Made by a program: the position numbers and the translations under genes
Assembly (NCBI GenBank): GCA_943788445.1
Contig: CALSQH010000003.1
Span: 434,001 to 498,000 of the forward strand
Source: an uncultured Pseudomonadales bacterium
GTDB lineage: Bacteria; Pseudomonadota; Gammaproteobacteria; Pseudomonadales; Porticoccaceae
Direction of reading: 5' to 3'
Length of the DNA: 64,000 bases
Shown here: piece by piece, positions 9,467-19,189 of the stretch
Layout of the letters: every line of letters begins with the position of its first letter
How positions within the stretch are numbered: position 1 is the first letter of the stretch
Notes under the pieces: model-generated
Database searches by the model: none
Told to the model about the DNA's origin: nothing
Seen by the model: the letters and a program-made list of their open reading frames with translations, nothing else

Positions 9467-10624
9467 CTATTGAATTTTAAACGCCGTCAACGAGCCGTTA
9501 TTGGCTTGCACGATTAATGTTTCACCAATATTAAGCATCGGCGCGCTCACGCCACTACCATGCACTTTGGTGCGGGCAACAAAGTGACCGTCGGCTGGGT
9601 CGAGCAGATGCAGGTAGCCTTCAGCATCGGCTACGGCGATGGTGCCGCCGAGTTTTGTTGGGCCGGTTACGCGACGTAAAAATAGATTTTCGTTGCTCCA
9701 GATAACTTGGCCACTCCCTGCGCGGAAGCCGCGGACGGTGCTGTCAGCTTCGCTGACATAAACCTGCTCTAGGCCATGAGCTGGAGCTTGGTGAGACGAG
9801 CTGTCTTGTGACCAGAGGCTTCTACCGGTACCGCGAGAAAGTGCGCCTAGGCGACCTTGGTAGGTGACGGCGTAGATTACGTCGCCAACTAAGATGGGGG
9901 CGCCGTCGATATCAACCATGCGCTCTAAATCTGTGCGTCCTTTGGGTAGCGCTAATCTCGACTCCCAAATCAGTGATCCGTTTTCTGGGTTAAAGGCGAT
10001 AAGTTTGCCTGAGTCAAATCCAGTGAGTACCATTTTCTCGGTGACTAGGGGTGCACTTGTGCCACGCACGCTGAGCAATGGGGCGTCGTCTTCGTGCTGC
10101 CAGAGGGCTGAGCCATCGGCGGCACTGAAGGCGAACAGTTTGTTGTCGATGGTCTGTACGACTACAACTTCACCATTGCTTTGCGGGCTTGAAAGTATTT
10201 CTGAGCTGGCTGTGCTGGTCCATGCTACTGAGCCGTCGGCGGCATTGAGTGCGTAGACTTGGCCTTCGATGGTGCCGAGCAGGACGAGCCCTGCTCCATA
10301 ACCAACACCCCCGGAAACCGACGTATCTAGCTCGATATTCCAGCGGCGTTTGCCGGTGGCGATGTCGATGGCGGTAACACTGCCTTCATGATCTGAGGCA
10401 AAAACCAATTCTTGGCTAGCTGCAGGTCGCAGGCTGTTCCAAAAGTCTTTATTGCTTGCACCTATATTAATCGACCACTGTTTTTTGATTGTGGCTTCTT
10501 GGCTGAATTTAACCAGTTCCGCGGGCTTGATTTCGCCCTCTTCGTCGTCGCCACCAAACCAGCTACAACCAGAAACGAATAATGAGCAGATTAATGCACA
10601 AAACAATAAATTTAACTTTTTCAT
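9467..10624 (-). CDS. bamB: Outer-membrane assembly lipoprotein BamB
   Basis: 385 residues. A lipoprotein signal with lipobox VSGC (Cys20) is followed by seven or eight beta-propeller blades of the PQQ-like type, each ending in a phrase such as AIDIATGKRRWNIEL or ALNAADGSVAWTSTA. BamB is a periplasm-facing lipoprotein of the Bam complex that supports BamA in folding beta-barrel proteins. The position between yfgM and der is the conserved E. coli order. The ATG lies 47 bases after the yfgM stop. Confidence 0.95.
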   Translation of the reverse strand: MKKLNLLFCALICSLFVSGCSWFGGDDEEGEIKPAELVKFSQEATIKKQWSINIGASNKDFWNSLRPAASQELVFASDHEGSVTAIDIATGKRRWNIELDTSVSGGVGYGAGLVLLGTIEGQVYALNAADGSVAWTSTASSEILSSPQSNGEVVVVQTIDNKLFAFSAADGSALWQHEDDAPLLSVRGTSAPLVTEKMVLTGFDSGKLIAFNPENGSLIWESRLALPKGRTDLERMVDIDGAPILVGDVIYAVTYQGRLGALSRGTGRSLWSQDSSSHQAPAHGLEQVYVSEADSTVRGFRAGSGQVIWSNENLFLRRVTGPTKLGGTIAVADAEGYLHLLDPADGHFVARTKVHGSGVSAPMLNIGETLIVQANNGSLTAFKIQ

Positions 10625-10671
10625 GGCGCGTTTTCCTATTCGACGGACTGCTTGGCAGCCTGGTAATTCCT

Positions 10672-11373
10672 TTACTCTACTAGCTCAGACTCAACAGCCT
10701 CAGACTCTTCTAACTGGGCAGGCGCAACCAAACCAATCTTAAGATTTAGCAGTCCGCGTACAGAGTTATCAGCTGAGGTCTCACTTGCCATTGCTGACTC
10801 GTAGGCGGTGTAGGCTGCGGCTGTGTTGCCCTGCTCTAAATAGAAGTCGCCTTTGGCTTCTTCGTAAGCTGATTTCATCTCGCCAGCATCAACGCCTTGA
10901 ACTAACTGAAGTGCTGCATCGAGGTTGCCACGTGCGGCTTCAACTCGGGCTAGGCGCAGTCGAGCGATAGATTCGCTGGCTGCATCTGAGTTATCCATGG
11001 CCCACTGTAGTTCGATAGCGGCGGCGTCCAGATCATTGTTTTCAACGGCTAGCTTGGCTTTAGCTAAAGCTGCATAGACTGCGTACTGAGTGCTGCTGTA
11101 GTCGGCTTTGAGTTTGTCTGCCAACAGGTTGACCCCAAGTTGCTTTTCTTCACTTAAGATTTCCCCAGGGGTTGCACCGACAAATTGGTCGAGCATTTCT
11201 TGATAGGTCAGTGAGGCTGCAGATGATTGCTCTACGTTGTGATCGGTCCAGGCTTGCCAGCCAAAATATCCGCCAACGATTAATGCTATACCAAGAATAG
11301 TTTGTTTGCCGTTCTCTTCCCACCAACGCTTAAGAGCTTCAATTTGCTCTTCTTCTGTAATGTGATCTGCCAC
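10672..11373 (-). CDS. yfgM: YfgM-family ancillary SecYEG translocon subunit
   Basis: 233 residues from a GTG start with GAGGA 8-9 bases upstream. After a short cytosolic N-terminus (ADHITEEEQIEALKRWWEENG) comes one transmembrane helix (about 24-41, ILGIALIVGGYFGWQAW) and a periplasmic TPR-like domain rich in Ala and Leu. YfgM works with PpiD at the Sec translocon in E. coli (established knowledge). It lies 13 bases after hisS and is probably in the same operon. Confidence 0.92.
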   Translation of the reverse strand: MADHITEEEQIEALKRWWEENGKQTILGIALIVGGYFGWQAWTDHNVEQSSAASLTYQEMLDQFVGATPGEILSEEKQLGVNLLADKLKADYSSTQYAVYAALAKAKLAVENNDLDAAAIELQWAMDNSDAASESIARLRLARVEAARGNLDAALQLVQGVDAGEMKSAYEEAKGDFYLEQGNTAAAYTAYESAMASETSADNSVRGLLNLKIGLVAPAQLEESEAVESELVE

Positions 11374-11386
11374 GAGTGTTCCTCAA

Positions 11387-12664
11387 TCAGTAAGTAGTAA
11401 TTATTGTCGTTAAGTAGTTGGCCAATTCTGCTTGATCAACTGTTTCTTGGGGGCGGTCCTCGCGTAAAAACTTAACCCCAATTTTTTTATTAGCTGCTTC
11501 ATCTTCACCGAGTATCAGGGCGATAGATGCTGCGCTTTTATCCGCTTTTTTTATTTGCGATTTAAAGCTGCCACCGCCGCAGTTTGTCTGCAGACGAATG
11601 GTGGGGCAATTAGAGCGCAATTCTTCTCCTAAAACCAGTGCTTGAGTATCTACATCACCTACGGCTACAAGATACACATCCACTATTTGCCCGACACTAT
11701 CAGGGACAACGCCCAGCTCGTCAAGCAACAGGACCAGTCTTTCTACACCCATGGCAAATCCAACCCCTGGGCAGGGTTTTCCACCGAGCTGTTCGACGAG
11801 ACCGTCGTAGCGTCCACCGGCGCAAACTGTACCCTGTGCCCCGAGGTGGGTCGTGACCCATTCGAAGACTGTTTTTGAGTAGTAATCAAGCCCGCGCACC
11901 AGCCGTGGGTTGATTTGGTAGTTAACCCCTGCTGCATCGAGCATGCTGCACAGTTGTTTGAAATGTTTTTTGGATTCTTCGTCTATAAAGTCTTCTAGGC
12001 TCGGCGCGTCATTGAGCAGTGCCTGTGTGTCGGCATTTTTACTGTCGAGGATGCGCATCGGGTTACTACTTAGACGACGCTGACTATCCTCATCGAGCTG
12101 CTCTTGTCGGGCGCTGAGGTATTCGACTAGGGCGCTGCGATAGTTGGCGCGATCGGCGGAGGTTCCCAGTGAGTTGATTTGCAGGCTGACTGCATTTTCA
12201 ATCTTGAGGGTTTTCCACAGTCGTGCGGTGAGCACTAGTAGCTCTGCATCAATATCTGGGCCGACCAGACCAAAGGCTTCAACACCGACCTGGTGAAATT
12301 GACGCAGGCGGCCTTTTTGTGGGCGCTCGTGACGAAACATTGGGCCGGTGTACCAGAGGCGCTGGGTTTGATTGTGTAATAAACCGTTTTCGGTGCAGGC
12401 GCGAACACAGCCGGCGGTGCCTTCGGGGCGCAGGCTTAGACTGTCGCCATTGCGATCGTCGAAGCTGTACATTTCTTTTTCGACGATGTCTGTTACTTCT
12501 CCAACCGCGCGTTTAAACAGTTCGGTTTGCTCGAGTACCGGGAATCGTATTTCCCGATAGGCGTAGCGCCCGAGCACGTCGGCGATAGCTCTTTCGAGGT
12601 ATTGCCATGTGGCTGACTGTTCAGGGAGTAGGTCGTTCATCCCCCGGATTGATTGGATTTTCAT
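11387..12664 (-). CDS. hisS: Histidyl-tRNA synthetase
   Basis: 425 residues, the usual length. The class II core starts [14 protein letters not shown]; motif 2 ([23 protein letters not shown]), the histidine-specific [15 protein letters not shown] and motif 3 ([15 protein letters not shown]) are all present, with an anticodon-binding domain at about 330-425. It charges tRNA-His in the cytoplasm. It sits between ispG and yfgM as in E. coli. Confidence 0.97.
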   Translation of the reverse strand: MKIQSIRGMNDLLPEQSATWQYLERAIADVLGRYAYREIRFPVLEQTELFKRAVGEVTDIVEKEMYSFDDRNGDSLSLRPEGTAGCVRACTENGLLHNQTQRLWYTGPMFRHERPQKGRLRQFHQVGVEAFGLVGPDIDAELLVLTARLWKTLKIENAVSLQINSLGTSADRANYRSALVEYLSARQEQLDEDSQRRLSSNPMRILDSKNADTQALLNDAPSLEDFIDEESKKHFKQLCSMLDAAGVNYQINPRLVRGLDYYSKTVFEWVTTHLGAQGTVCAGGRYDGLVEQLGGKPCPGVGFAMGVERLVLLLDELGVVPDSVGQIVDVYLVAVGDVDTQALVLGEELRSNCPTIRLQTNCGGGSFKSQIKKADKSAASIALILGEDEAANKKIGVKFLREDRPQETVDQAELANYLTTIITTY

Positions 12665-12713
12665 CTGTCTTTCAATACTCTTTCATTAAGCTATTACAAT
12701 TATGATTTTACTA

Positions 12714-13838
12714 TTAAGACCGTATTATAAGATTGGCTTCATCTTTGGCCATCTGTATTTTTTTGGCTGCAGCTTTGGCGCGAATCTGGGTTTCTAATTC
12801 ATCGACTAGGTTGTCGTTACCCACTTTATTGTCTGGTACTCCGTCCACATAAATTAGGTTGGCTGGTGTGCCGCCGGTTAATCCAAAATCGGATTCTTTG
12901 GCTTCACCTGGGCCGTTGACGATGCAGCCAATAATCGAAACATCCATGGGCACCGTGATGTCTTCAAGTCGGGTTTCCAATTCGTTGACGGTTTTAATAA
13001 CGTCAAAGTTTTGTCGTGAACAGCTTGGGCAGGCGATAAAGTTAATGCCTTTGCTGCGCAATCTAAGACTGCGCAACATGTCCCATGCCACTCTGGCTTC
13101 TTCTGCGGGATCTGCCGCTAGGGAGATGCGCACGGTGTCACCGATACCATCGAGCAGTAATGCGCCGAGGCCAATCGCCGATTTTACTGTGCCTGAACGC
13201 AGTCCACCGGCTTCGGTGATACCCAGATGCAGGGGCTGTTCGATTCGTGTTGCCAAATCGCGGTATGCGGCGACGGCCATAAATATATCTGAGGCTTTTA
13301 CGCTGACTTTAAAATCTTGGAAGTTGTATTTGTCGAGTAAGTCGACGTTGCGCATTGCCGATTCAACCATCGCTTCGGCGGTGGGTTCGTTGTATTTGCG
13401 CAGTAAATCTTTGCCCAGTGAGCCGGCATTGACGCCGATGCGAATGGGGATGTTGAGGTCTCGGGCTTTGGCGATGACTTCTCGCAGGCGATCTTCACGA
13501 CCAATATTGCCGGGGTTAATACGCAGGCAGTCAACACCGAGGTCGGCTACGCGCAGGGCGATATTGTGATCAAAATGAATATCTGCAACTAAAGGCACGG
13601 TGACTAATTTGCGGATTTGACCGAAGGCTTCGGCTTCTGCCAGTGAAGGGACGGATACGCGAACAATATCTGCACCGGCCGCTTGAATGTTTTGAATCTG
13701 GGCTACGGTTGCCGCGACATCTGCCGTGCTGGTATTGGTCATGCTCTGCACAGAGATTGGGGCGTCGCCACCTACGGGGACGTCGCCGACCATGATCTGT
13801 CGCGACTTACGTCGCACTATGGGTGTTTCACTAAACAT
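12714..13838 (-). CDS. ispG: 4-hydroxy-3-methylbut-2-enyl diphosphate synthase (IspG)
   Basis: 374 residues. IspG reduces the cyclic diphosphate MEcPP to HMBPP in the MEP isoprenoid pathway using a 4Fe-4S cluster. The TIM-barrel half starts at [20 protein letters not shown]; the cluster ligands appear as CPSCSRQ and [10 protein letters not shown] in the C-terminal half. The enzyme needs electrons from ferredoxin or flavodoxin and depends on cluster assembly by the isc genes about 5 kb away. In many relatives rodZ lies upstream; here pilW precedes it directly. Confidence 0.97.
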   Translation of the reverse strand: MFSETPIVRRKSRQIMVGDVPVGGDAPISVQSMTNTSTADVAATVAQIQNIQAAGADIVRVSVPSLAEAEAFGQIRKLVTVPLVADIHFDHNIALRVADLGVDCLRINPGNIGREDRLREVIAKARDLNIPIRIGVNAGSLGKDLLRKYNEPTAEAMVESAMRNVDLLDKYNFQDFKVSVKASDIFMAVAAYRDLATRIEQPLHLGITEAGGLRSGTVKSAIGLGALLLDGIGDTVRISLAADPAEEARVAWDMLRSLRLRSKGINFIACPSCSRQNFDVIKTVNELETRLEDITVPMDVSIIGCIVNGPGEAKESDFGLTGGTPANLIYVDGVPDNKVGNDNLVDELETQIRAKAAAKKIQMAKDEANLIIRS

Positions 13839-13894
13839 TCTTCTTGGCTCTTAATTTAGTTCTTAATTTATTGCGCTATTTATACGCGAGTTTC

Positions 13895-14677
13895 CTACTG
13901 TTTTAACCAGGCTTGGTAGGCGAGGTTTTCTCGGGAGTACGGAAACAAATTCTTTAGTTTCAGTCCATCACTCGCGGCTTTGTCTCTGTTGCCAAAGCGG
14001 TCTTCAACACGCACCGATAACCAAAGGCTCTGGGCGGTCGGCCTGCTCAGTTGCTTAAAGCGATCTAACGCGAGTTTGCTCAGAGGGAAGTTCTTTTGCT
14101 GAAAATAGAGCTCAGCGGCCTCTAAGTACGGCGCGGAAAATCCCGATGAAAGCTGTGTTGCTTTCTCAAAGGATTCTAGCGCTTGCTCGGTGTCATTCAT
14201 TCTCTTCTGTGTCAGGCCAAGTATATAAAAGGCTTGAGCTCGCCGTTCATATCCAAGATCTTCGCTGACCCATTTCATCTGTTCTCTGGCTTCGGCCATG
14301 CGCCCTTGATTGAACAAGAATGCGGCAAAATTATAGCGAGCCATGGTGTAACTTTTATTTCTCGCAAGTGCCTTTTGATAATTATCTTCGGCTAGTTTAA
14401 ATTCTTGTTCCATCTGGTATAAAAGAGCGTAAGCATTATAAAGCTCAGCCGAACGCGAATTAAATTTCGCTGCCTTTTGCAGATGGACTCTGGCTAAATC
14501 GCGATTTTCCGATCCTATATACTTTAGTGCCAACTTGATGTGCTGTTGATTTGCAGCCTCTGGGTTTGCTGAGCTGGCACTCTTTTGGCTGCTAGTTACA
14601 CAGCCGGTGGTAGCCAATACCACGATTAAAAAACCTCGTTTAATTAAGCTTGCAACAGGTCCTATTGTCATCTTCAT
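13895..14677 (-). CDS. pilW: PilW-like TPR lipoprotein (type IV pilus biogenesis/stability)
   Basis: 260 residues starting at the ATG at 14677, which has AGGAGAGGG upstream; an in-frame GTG at 14698 is less likely. A lipoprotein signal ends at lipobox ATTGC (Cys26). The rest is a run of TPR-type repeats (AELYNAYALLYQMEQEFKLA, AEDNYQKALARNKSY, EQALESFEKATQL). PilW/PilF-type lipoproteins help secretin assembly for type IV pili, and the gene is regularly found between ispG and rlmN. No other pilus gene is in the window, so the role rests on family and position. Confidence 0.85.
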   Translation of the reverse strand: MKMTIGPVASLIKRGFLIVVLATTGCVTSSQKSASSANPEAANQQHIKLALKYIGSENRDLARVHLQKAAKFNSRSAELYNAYALLYQMEQEFKLAEDNYQKALARNKSYTMARYNFAAFLFNQGRMAEAREQMKWVSEDLGYERRAQAFYILGLTQKRMNDTEQALESFEKATQLSSGFSAPYLEAAELYFQQKNFPLSKLALDRFKQLSRPTAQSLWLSVRVEDRFGNRDKAASDGLKLKNLFPYSRENLAYQAWLKQ

Positions 14678-14745
14678 ATTCCCTCTCCTTGTCACCACTT
14701 TTGACAGTTGGTCTTCCTTGCTCAGTATCTACTGAGCACTTTTTA

Positions 14746-15912
14746 TCAATCAATAATTTTAACTATCTGCTCCTCGTCGAGACGTTTTTTATAGCGTTCC
14801 TGACGTTTTGTGCGGTCGTTAACTTCGCCTGCCAACTGACCACAGGCGGCGGCAATATCATCACCGCGTGTTGTTCGCACGGTTACAGTGTACCCGTCAT
14901 TATGCAGAATGTCCCTAAACCGCCCGAGGGCAACTTTGGTGACCGTTTTATAGCCGGAACCGGGGAACGGGTTAAACGGAATTAGGTTTATCTTGCAGGG
15001 TAAATCGCGCAGTAGTACGGATAATTCTTTGGCGTGCTCATCGCGGTCATTCACCCGATCCATCAGGGTGTATTCGACGGTAATTTTACGGCGGTTATCC
15101 GGCATTTTATCGAGATAACGCTTGGCGCTATCGATAAATGTCTGCAGTGGATATTTGCGGTTAATCGGCACCAGCTCGTTGCGTAGTTCATCATTTGGTG
15201 CGTGCAGTGAGATCGCCAGAGATACGTCGCTCACATCACCCAGCTTATCTAGCTCTGGCACCATACCGGCGGTGCTCAGGGTAACTCGGCGCTTGGAGAG
15301 TCCGTAGGCGTTGTCATCGAGCATCAGGTTCATAGCATCGACAACATTATCGAAATTCATCAGCGGTTCACCCATACCCATCATCACCACATTGGTGACC
15401 CGGCGCGGTGCCTTTAGATCAAACTGATTAAAGGACTCAGCAGCGATCCACAACTGGCCGATAATTTCTCCGGCAGTAAGGTCGCGGGCAAATCCCTGTT
15501 TGCCGGTTGCGCAAAAGCTACAATCCAGCGCGCAGCCAATTTGCGAAGACACGCAGAGGGTGCCGCGATCGCGCTCGGGAATATAGACCATTTCAATACA
15601 GCTGCCGCCATCCATGCGAATCAACCACTTGCGGGTTCCATCAACCGAATCCTGAACACTGACCACTTCTGGCAGAGTGACTTCAGCCACTTCGCTAAGG
15701 CTTTCACGCAGACCTTTGGAGATATTAGTCATCTCATTGATATCGGTGACACCCTGCTGGTGTACCCATTTGAGAATCTGTGTTCCACGAAAGCGCTTCT
15801 CGCCGAGTGACTCTAAAAAGTCACCTATACGGGAAGCAGAAAGCCCCAAAAGGTTAGTTTTTTCCTTTCGGGGCTGTGCGTCTTCTACTGTTACTTCTAC
15901 TGCTTGGGACAT
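14746..15912 (-). CDS. rlmN: 23S rRNA/tRNA adenine-C2 methyltransferase RlmN (radical SAM)
   Basis: 388 residues. It methylates C2 of A2503 in 23S rRNA and A37 of some tRNAs, using S-adenosylmethionine and a 4Fe-4S cluster. The radical SAM motif CX3CX2C is seen as CALDCSFC; the two reactive cysteines of the mechanism appear as SCIEMV (before the cluster) and AACGQL (near the C-terminus). SAM-binding GMGEPLMN and [10 protein letters not shown] are also present. A 20-residue N-terminal extension precedes the family core ([18 protein letters not shown]). Confidence 0.96.
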   Translation of the reverse strand: MSQAVEVTVEDAQPRKEKTNLLGLSASRIGDFLESLGEKRFRGTQILKWVHQQGVTDINEMTNISKGLRESLSEVAEVTLPEVVSVQDSVDGTRKWLIRMDGGSCIEMVYIPERDRGTLCVSSQIGCALDCSFCATGKQGFARDLTAGEIIGQLWIAAESFNQFDLKAPRRVTNVVMMGMGEPLMNFDNVVDAMNLMLDDNAYGLSKRRVTLSTAGMVPELDKLGDVSDVSLAISLHAPNDELRNELVPINRKYPLQTFIDSAKRYLDKMPDNRRKITVEYTLMDRVNDRDEHAKELSVLLRDLPCKINLIPFNPFPGSGYKTVTKVALGRFRDILHNDGYTVTVRTTRGDDIAAACGQLAGEVNDRTKRQERYKKRLDEEQIVKIID

Positions 15913-15957
15913 AGGTGTCCTGTGCTCTTAGTGTGTAACGAGGTTAATGCCTGTCGC

Positions 15958-16383
15958 TTAGCGAGAGCAGATCTCGTTGTCGGCAAAGAAGTATGCAACT
16001 TCGCGGGCGGCAGATTCAGCTGAGTCAGAACCGTGTGCGGCGTTGGCATCAATTGATTCTGCAAAGTCTGCACGGATAGTACCAGCTGCAGCTTCTTTAG
16101 GGTTAGTCGCTCCCATTAAATCACGGTTGGTGATGATGGCGTTTTCGCCTTCAAGTACCTGTACAGAAACAGGGCCAGATGTCATAAAGGCAACCAGATC
16201 TTTGAAGAATGGTCGCTCGCTGTGTTCAGCGTAAAAACCTTCAGCCTGTTCTTGGCTGAGTTGCTGCATTTTACAGGCAACAATTTTAAGGCCAGCGCTT
16301 TCAAAACGGCTGAGGATTTGACCGACAACATTTTTTGCTACTGCGTCGGGCTTGATAATAGATAGTGTGCGTTCAGTCGCCAT
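15958..16383 (-). CDS. ndk: Nucleoside diphosphate kinase
   Basis: 141 residues from the ATG at 16383 (GGAGAAATCTTC upstream); the longer frame to 16401 adds six residues not seen in the family. It transfers the gamma-phosphate between nucleoside di- and triphosphates through a phosphohistidine. [16 protein letters not shown] opens the fold, and the catalytic His lies in NAAHGSDS. Its place between rlmN and the isc region matches E. coli. Confidence 0.97.
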   Translation of the reverse strand: MATERTLSIIKPDAVAKNVVGQILSRFESAGLKIVACKMQQLSQEQAEGFYAEHSERPFFKDLVAFMTSGPVSVQVLEGENAIITNRDLMGATNPKEAAAGTIRADFAESIDANAAHGSDSAESAAREVAYFFADNEICSR

Positions 16384-16438
16384 GAAGATTTCTCCAAACA
16401 AGGGCTAAAATTAAAGTTAAAAAGTTAAAATTCGGGAT

Positions 16439-16459
16439 AAAAAAATAGCCCAGTTGGGC
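16439..16459 (-). terminator. Probable terminator of the EAL gene
   Basis: On the minus strand a short stem GCCC/GGGC (loop AACT) is followed by TATTTTTTTA, about 100 bases after the GGDEF/EAL gene stop and before ndk. The stem is short but the T-run is convincing. Confidence 0.5.
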
Positions 16460-16558
16460 AGTGGCGCGGATTTTACCTGCACTGGGTGGCGGTAACAATG
16501 GTTTTTTATGCCGCGCTTCATATCAAGTGGAATGTGGGCTTGAATACCGTCCCAAATA

Positions 16559-18502
16559 TTAGGCGACGAGCAGCCGTTGAAACTTATCCAGAGAGACCGG
16601 CATACTGAAGTGGGCGCCCTGATATTTCTCACAGCCAAGGCTGCGCAGAATGTCGAGAACTTCGCGCTTTTCAACGCCTTCGGCGACAACATCTAGGCCG
16701 TAGTGATGGGCGACCATCATAATCGCTTCGACTAGCCCGAGGGTTTCTTTGTCGGAGTTGAGGTTGGTAATAAATTCGCGGTCTATTTTTAAAATATCCA
16801 GTGGCAGTCGCTTTAAATAGATCATTGATGAGTAACCGCTGCCAAAGTCGTCAATGGCAAAGCGGGTGCCCATATTACGAATTTTTTTCATTTTCTCGGC
16901 GACGGATTCAAAATCATCAATCAATAGGTTTTCGGTGACTTCTAATGTGAGCATATCCGGCCGAATGTCGTAGCTCTTTAGGCTGTGCTCTAAGGATTTA
17001 ATCAGGTGGGGGTCGTGGAATTGCTTGGGGCTGATATTGACGGCCATCTGCATGCTTTCATCCCACAGCCCACGGTCGAGCATATTGCGCAGATATTCGC
17101 AGGAGGTGCGAATAACCCAGAGACCTACATCAACTATCATGCCGGAGGATTCGAGTATCGGGATAAAATCCGCCGGTGAATGTCTGGCTTGACCGGAGTT
17201 CATCCAGCGCAGCAGAACTTCGCCACCGACCACTTCACCACTGTGGGTTGAAACCTGTGGCTGAACATATAGGTCAAATTCTTGGTTGGTAACTGCTTTG
17301 CGCAAGCTGGATTGCATGTTGATGCGCTGGCGAGCCTGCCTTGTGATCTGTGAGTCAAACAATACAACGGTGTCACGACCGCGGCGCTTGGCTTCAAACA
17401 TGGCGCTCTCTGCTTGCTGCACGGCTTCTTCTGCATTGGAGAGTGAGTCTGTCGAGGGATAGTAGATGCCGGCGTAGAGTACGCTTATACCAACACTGGC
17501 GGTAACACTGACTTCACCGCTTTCGGTAAAGAATGGCCGGGTTATTATGCATCTTATTTCATTGGCTATGGCCAGACTGACTTCGCGGGCTTGCTCGGCG
17601 GTGTCGGCGATGTCTTTAACAAATAATAGGAATGAGTCTCCGGCAACCTGATCCACTTCCATCAACTCTGTGCACAGACCCTGAATACTTTCTGCGGCTC
17701 GTTCAAGAATTTGATTGCCAACCTGTTTGCCGAGGGATTCATTGATCGAGTTAAAGTGGTCGAAGTCGATCAATAATAGCGTGCCGCAGGGGCTGTCTTC
17801 TCGAGAGTTATCCAGATAGATACTGATACTCTCAATTAGCCGCGGGCTAACTGGCAGACCGGCGAGGGTTTCATACTGGTCGCTTTGGATGCTCTCGAGG
17901 AGATCGCTGGGACTGTTATAAATCTTCGGTTCTAGGTTTTCGCCTGTGGTTGGAATTGTGGCGGCGGGCAGCTCTTCATCTATCTGCTGGGTAGCCTGAT
18001 CTTGAGATGGCTCGTTAGTCAGCTCTTTAGATGGCACTTTAAGTGGAGCTGGGCTTTCTTGCTCGGTTTTTTCTGTGATTTTTCCTGCGGTTTTCTCTGA
18101 AGTTTCTACTGCGATTAAATCTTCAGTGACGAATTCTTTGACTACCATCTGTGCCAGCGAGGGCAGCGGATAGAGCATTAGACAGAGCACGCCATCAGCA
18201 TCTTCGACGGATCCGGTGGATACAACAACTTCGTCGTGCTGAAGGGTATTTTCAGTGCGCCACAGAATGCCTTTTAGTTGGTTGTCTTGGAGTTTTCGCA
18301 CCACCTGTTTGAGCTGCTGAATGGATTGCAGTTGATGATCTTGGTCTTCGGCTATGGCGGCGCCAATTATCTGCGCGCGCTCGCATTTTAGAATTGAGAG
18401 GGCTTGGGCATTGGCATCTATACAGACACCGTAGGCAAAAAACACTGTGCCAAACGGCGCTGTATCGAGAACCTTTTTATACAGGTGATTCTTGGTTGGC
18501 AT
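16559..18502 (-). CDS. PAS-like/GGDEF/EAL cyclic-di-GMP protein with degenerate GGDEF
   Basis: 647 residues, no signal peptide. Residues 1-115 look PAS-like, 120-195 are an acidic, Pro/Gln-rich linker, 230-400 a GGDEF domain and 405-645 an EAL domain. The cyclase signature is AGDSF rather than GGDEF, so diguanylate cyclase activity is unlikely. The EAL domain has its catalytic set: EVLLRW (EAL variant), VNIS, EVTEN, DDFGSG, LKID, AEGVE and YQG. The likely role is a cytosolic c-di-GMP phosphodiesterase with a regulatory GGDEF-like domain. It lies between iscX and ndk in the same direction and ends before a terminator. Confidence 0.88.
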   Translation of the reverse strand: MPTKNHLYKKVLDTAPFGTVFFAYGVCIDANAQALSILKCERAQIIGAAIAEDQDHQLQSIQQLKQVVRKLQDNQLKGILWRTENTLQHDEVVVSTGSVEDADGVLCLMLYPLPSLAQMVVKEFVTEDLIAVETSEKTAGKITEKTEQESPAPLKVPSKELTNEPSQDQATQQIDEELPAATIPTTGENLEPKIYNSPSDLLESIQSDQYETLAGLPVSPRLIESISIYLDNSREDSPCGTLLLIDFDHFNSINESLGKQVGNQILERAAESIQGLCTELMEVDQVAGDSFLLFVKDIADTAEQAREVSLAIANEIRCIITRPFFTESGEVSVTASVGISVLYAGIYYPSTDSLSNAEEAVQQAESAMFEAKRRGRDTVVLFDSQITRQARQRINMQSSLRKAVTNQEFDLYVQPQVSTHSGEVVGGEVLLRWMNSGQARHSPADFIPILESSGMIVDVGLWVIRTSCEYLRNMLDRGLWDESMQMAVNISPKQFHDPHLIKSLEHSLKSYDIRPDMLTLEVTENLLIDDFESVAEKMKKIRNMGTRFAIDDFGSGYSSMIYLKRLPLDILKIDREFITNLNSDKETLGLVEAIMMVAHHYGLDVVAEGVEKREVLDILRSLGCEKYQGAHFSMPVSLDKFQRLLVA

Positions 18503-18602
18503 CCTTTGCTCAAATCCCGCTGCTGTTGCAGCTTTCTACTTTATGTTTTTAGTCTAGCCCTGAAAAAATTGGGCTGTTCTATCCACTAATCCAGCTCTTC
18601 TA

Positions 18603-18800
18603 TCAATCTAGCTCTTCTATCCAAGCCATTTGCAGTGCTTCAAGAATTTTCTCACCACAGCGATCTGGATCATCGGAAAAATCTTCAAGTTCGAGAACCC
18701 ATTTGCGCAGATCTACAAAGTTTACATAGCGTGGATCTACGTCGGGATATTTCTCAAACAACTCTATGGCGATATCATTTATATCAGTCCACTTTAGCAT
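18603..18800 (-). CDS. iscX: IscX Fe-S assembly adaptor
   Basis: 65 residues, the usual size, starting LKWTDINDIAIELFEKYPDVDP and ending in an acidic tail (AWIEELD). IscX binds IscS and iron and tunes Fe-S cluster assembly. It is the last gene of the isc operon, 50 bases after fdx. Its last codons are partly repeated in tandem after the stop (about 17-18 bases per unit), which changes no coding sequence. Confidence 0.95.
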   Translation of the reverse strand: MLKWTDINDIAIELFEKYPDVDPRYVNFVDLRKWVLELEDFSDDPDRCGEKILEALQMAWIEELD

Positions 18801-18850
18801 AGCCTAATACTCCATTTCATGCTGCTCTCAATCATAGATTGAGAGCCTAA

Positions 18851-19189
18851 TTAGTGTTTTTCCGAGACCATATTGATGGTGTACTTTGGAATCTCTACAA
18901 CCAGATCGGTGTCGCCGGGAATAACTTGGCAGCTGAGTCGCGAATCTGGATCTACACCCCAGGCCATATCGAGATAATCTTCTTCGAGCTCATCGGCATC
19001 TGGCAATTCGACAAAACCTTCGCGTACATGGATATGGCAGGTAGTGCAGGCACAGGACATTTCGCAGGCGTGCTCGATTTCTATGCCACTGCGCAGAGCG
19101 GCGTCACAGACGCTTTCACCAGGGTTTGACTCAACCACTGCGCCCTTGGGGCAAATTTCTTCATGGGGTAAAAATACTATGCGTGCCAT
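18851..19189 (-). CDS. fdx: Isc-type 2Fe-2S ferredoxin
   Basis: 112 residues with the adrenodoxin-type 2Fe-2S binding pattern CEMSCACTTC followed by the distal ligand in LSCQV. The C-terminus ends KYTINMVSEKH, matching Isc ferredoxins. It supplies electrons for cluster assembly on IscU. Its ATG overlaps the hscA stop by one base (TAATG), indicating translational coupling. Confidence 0.96.
   Translation of the reverse strand: MARIVFLPHEEICPKGAVVESNPGESVCDAALRSGIEIEHACEMSCACTTCHIHVREGFVELPDADELEEDYLDMAWGVDPDSRLSCQVIPGDTDLVVEIPKYTINMVSEKH

Noticed and set aside
12859..13569. Long plus-strand open frame of 236 codons opposite ispG
   Set aside because: It is a shadow of the conserved ispG frame, with biased Arg/Ser composition and no family likeness.
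16417..16692. Minus-strand open frame between ndk and the EAL gene
   Set aside because: It overlaps the EAL 3' end in another frame and spans the terminator.
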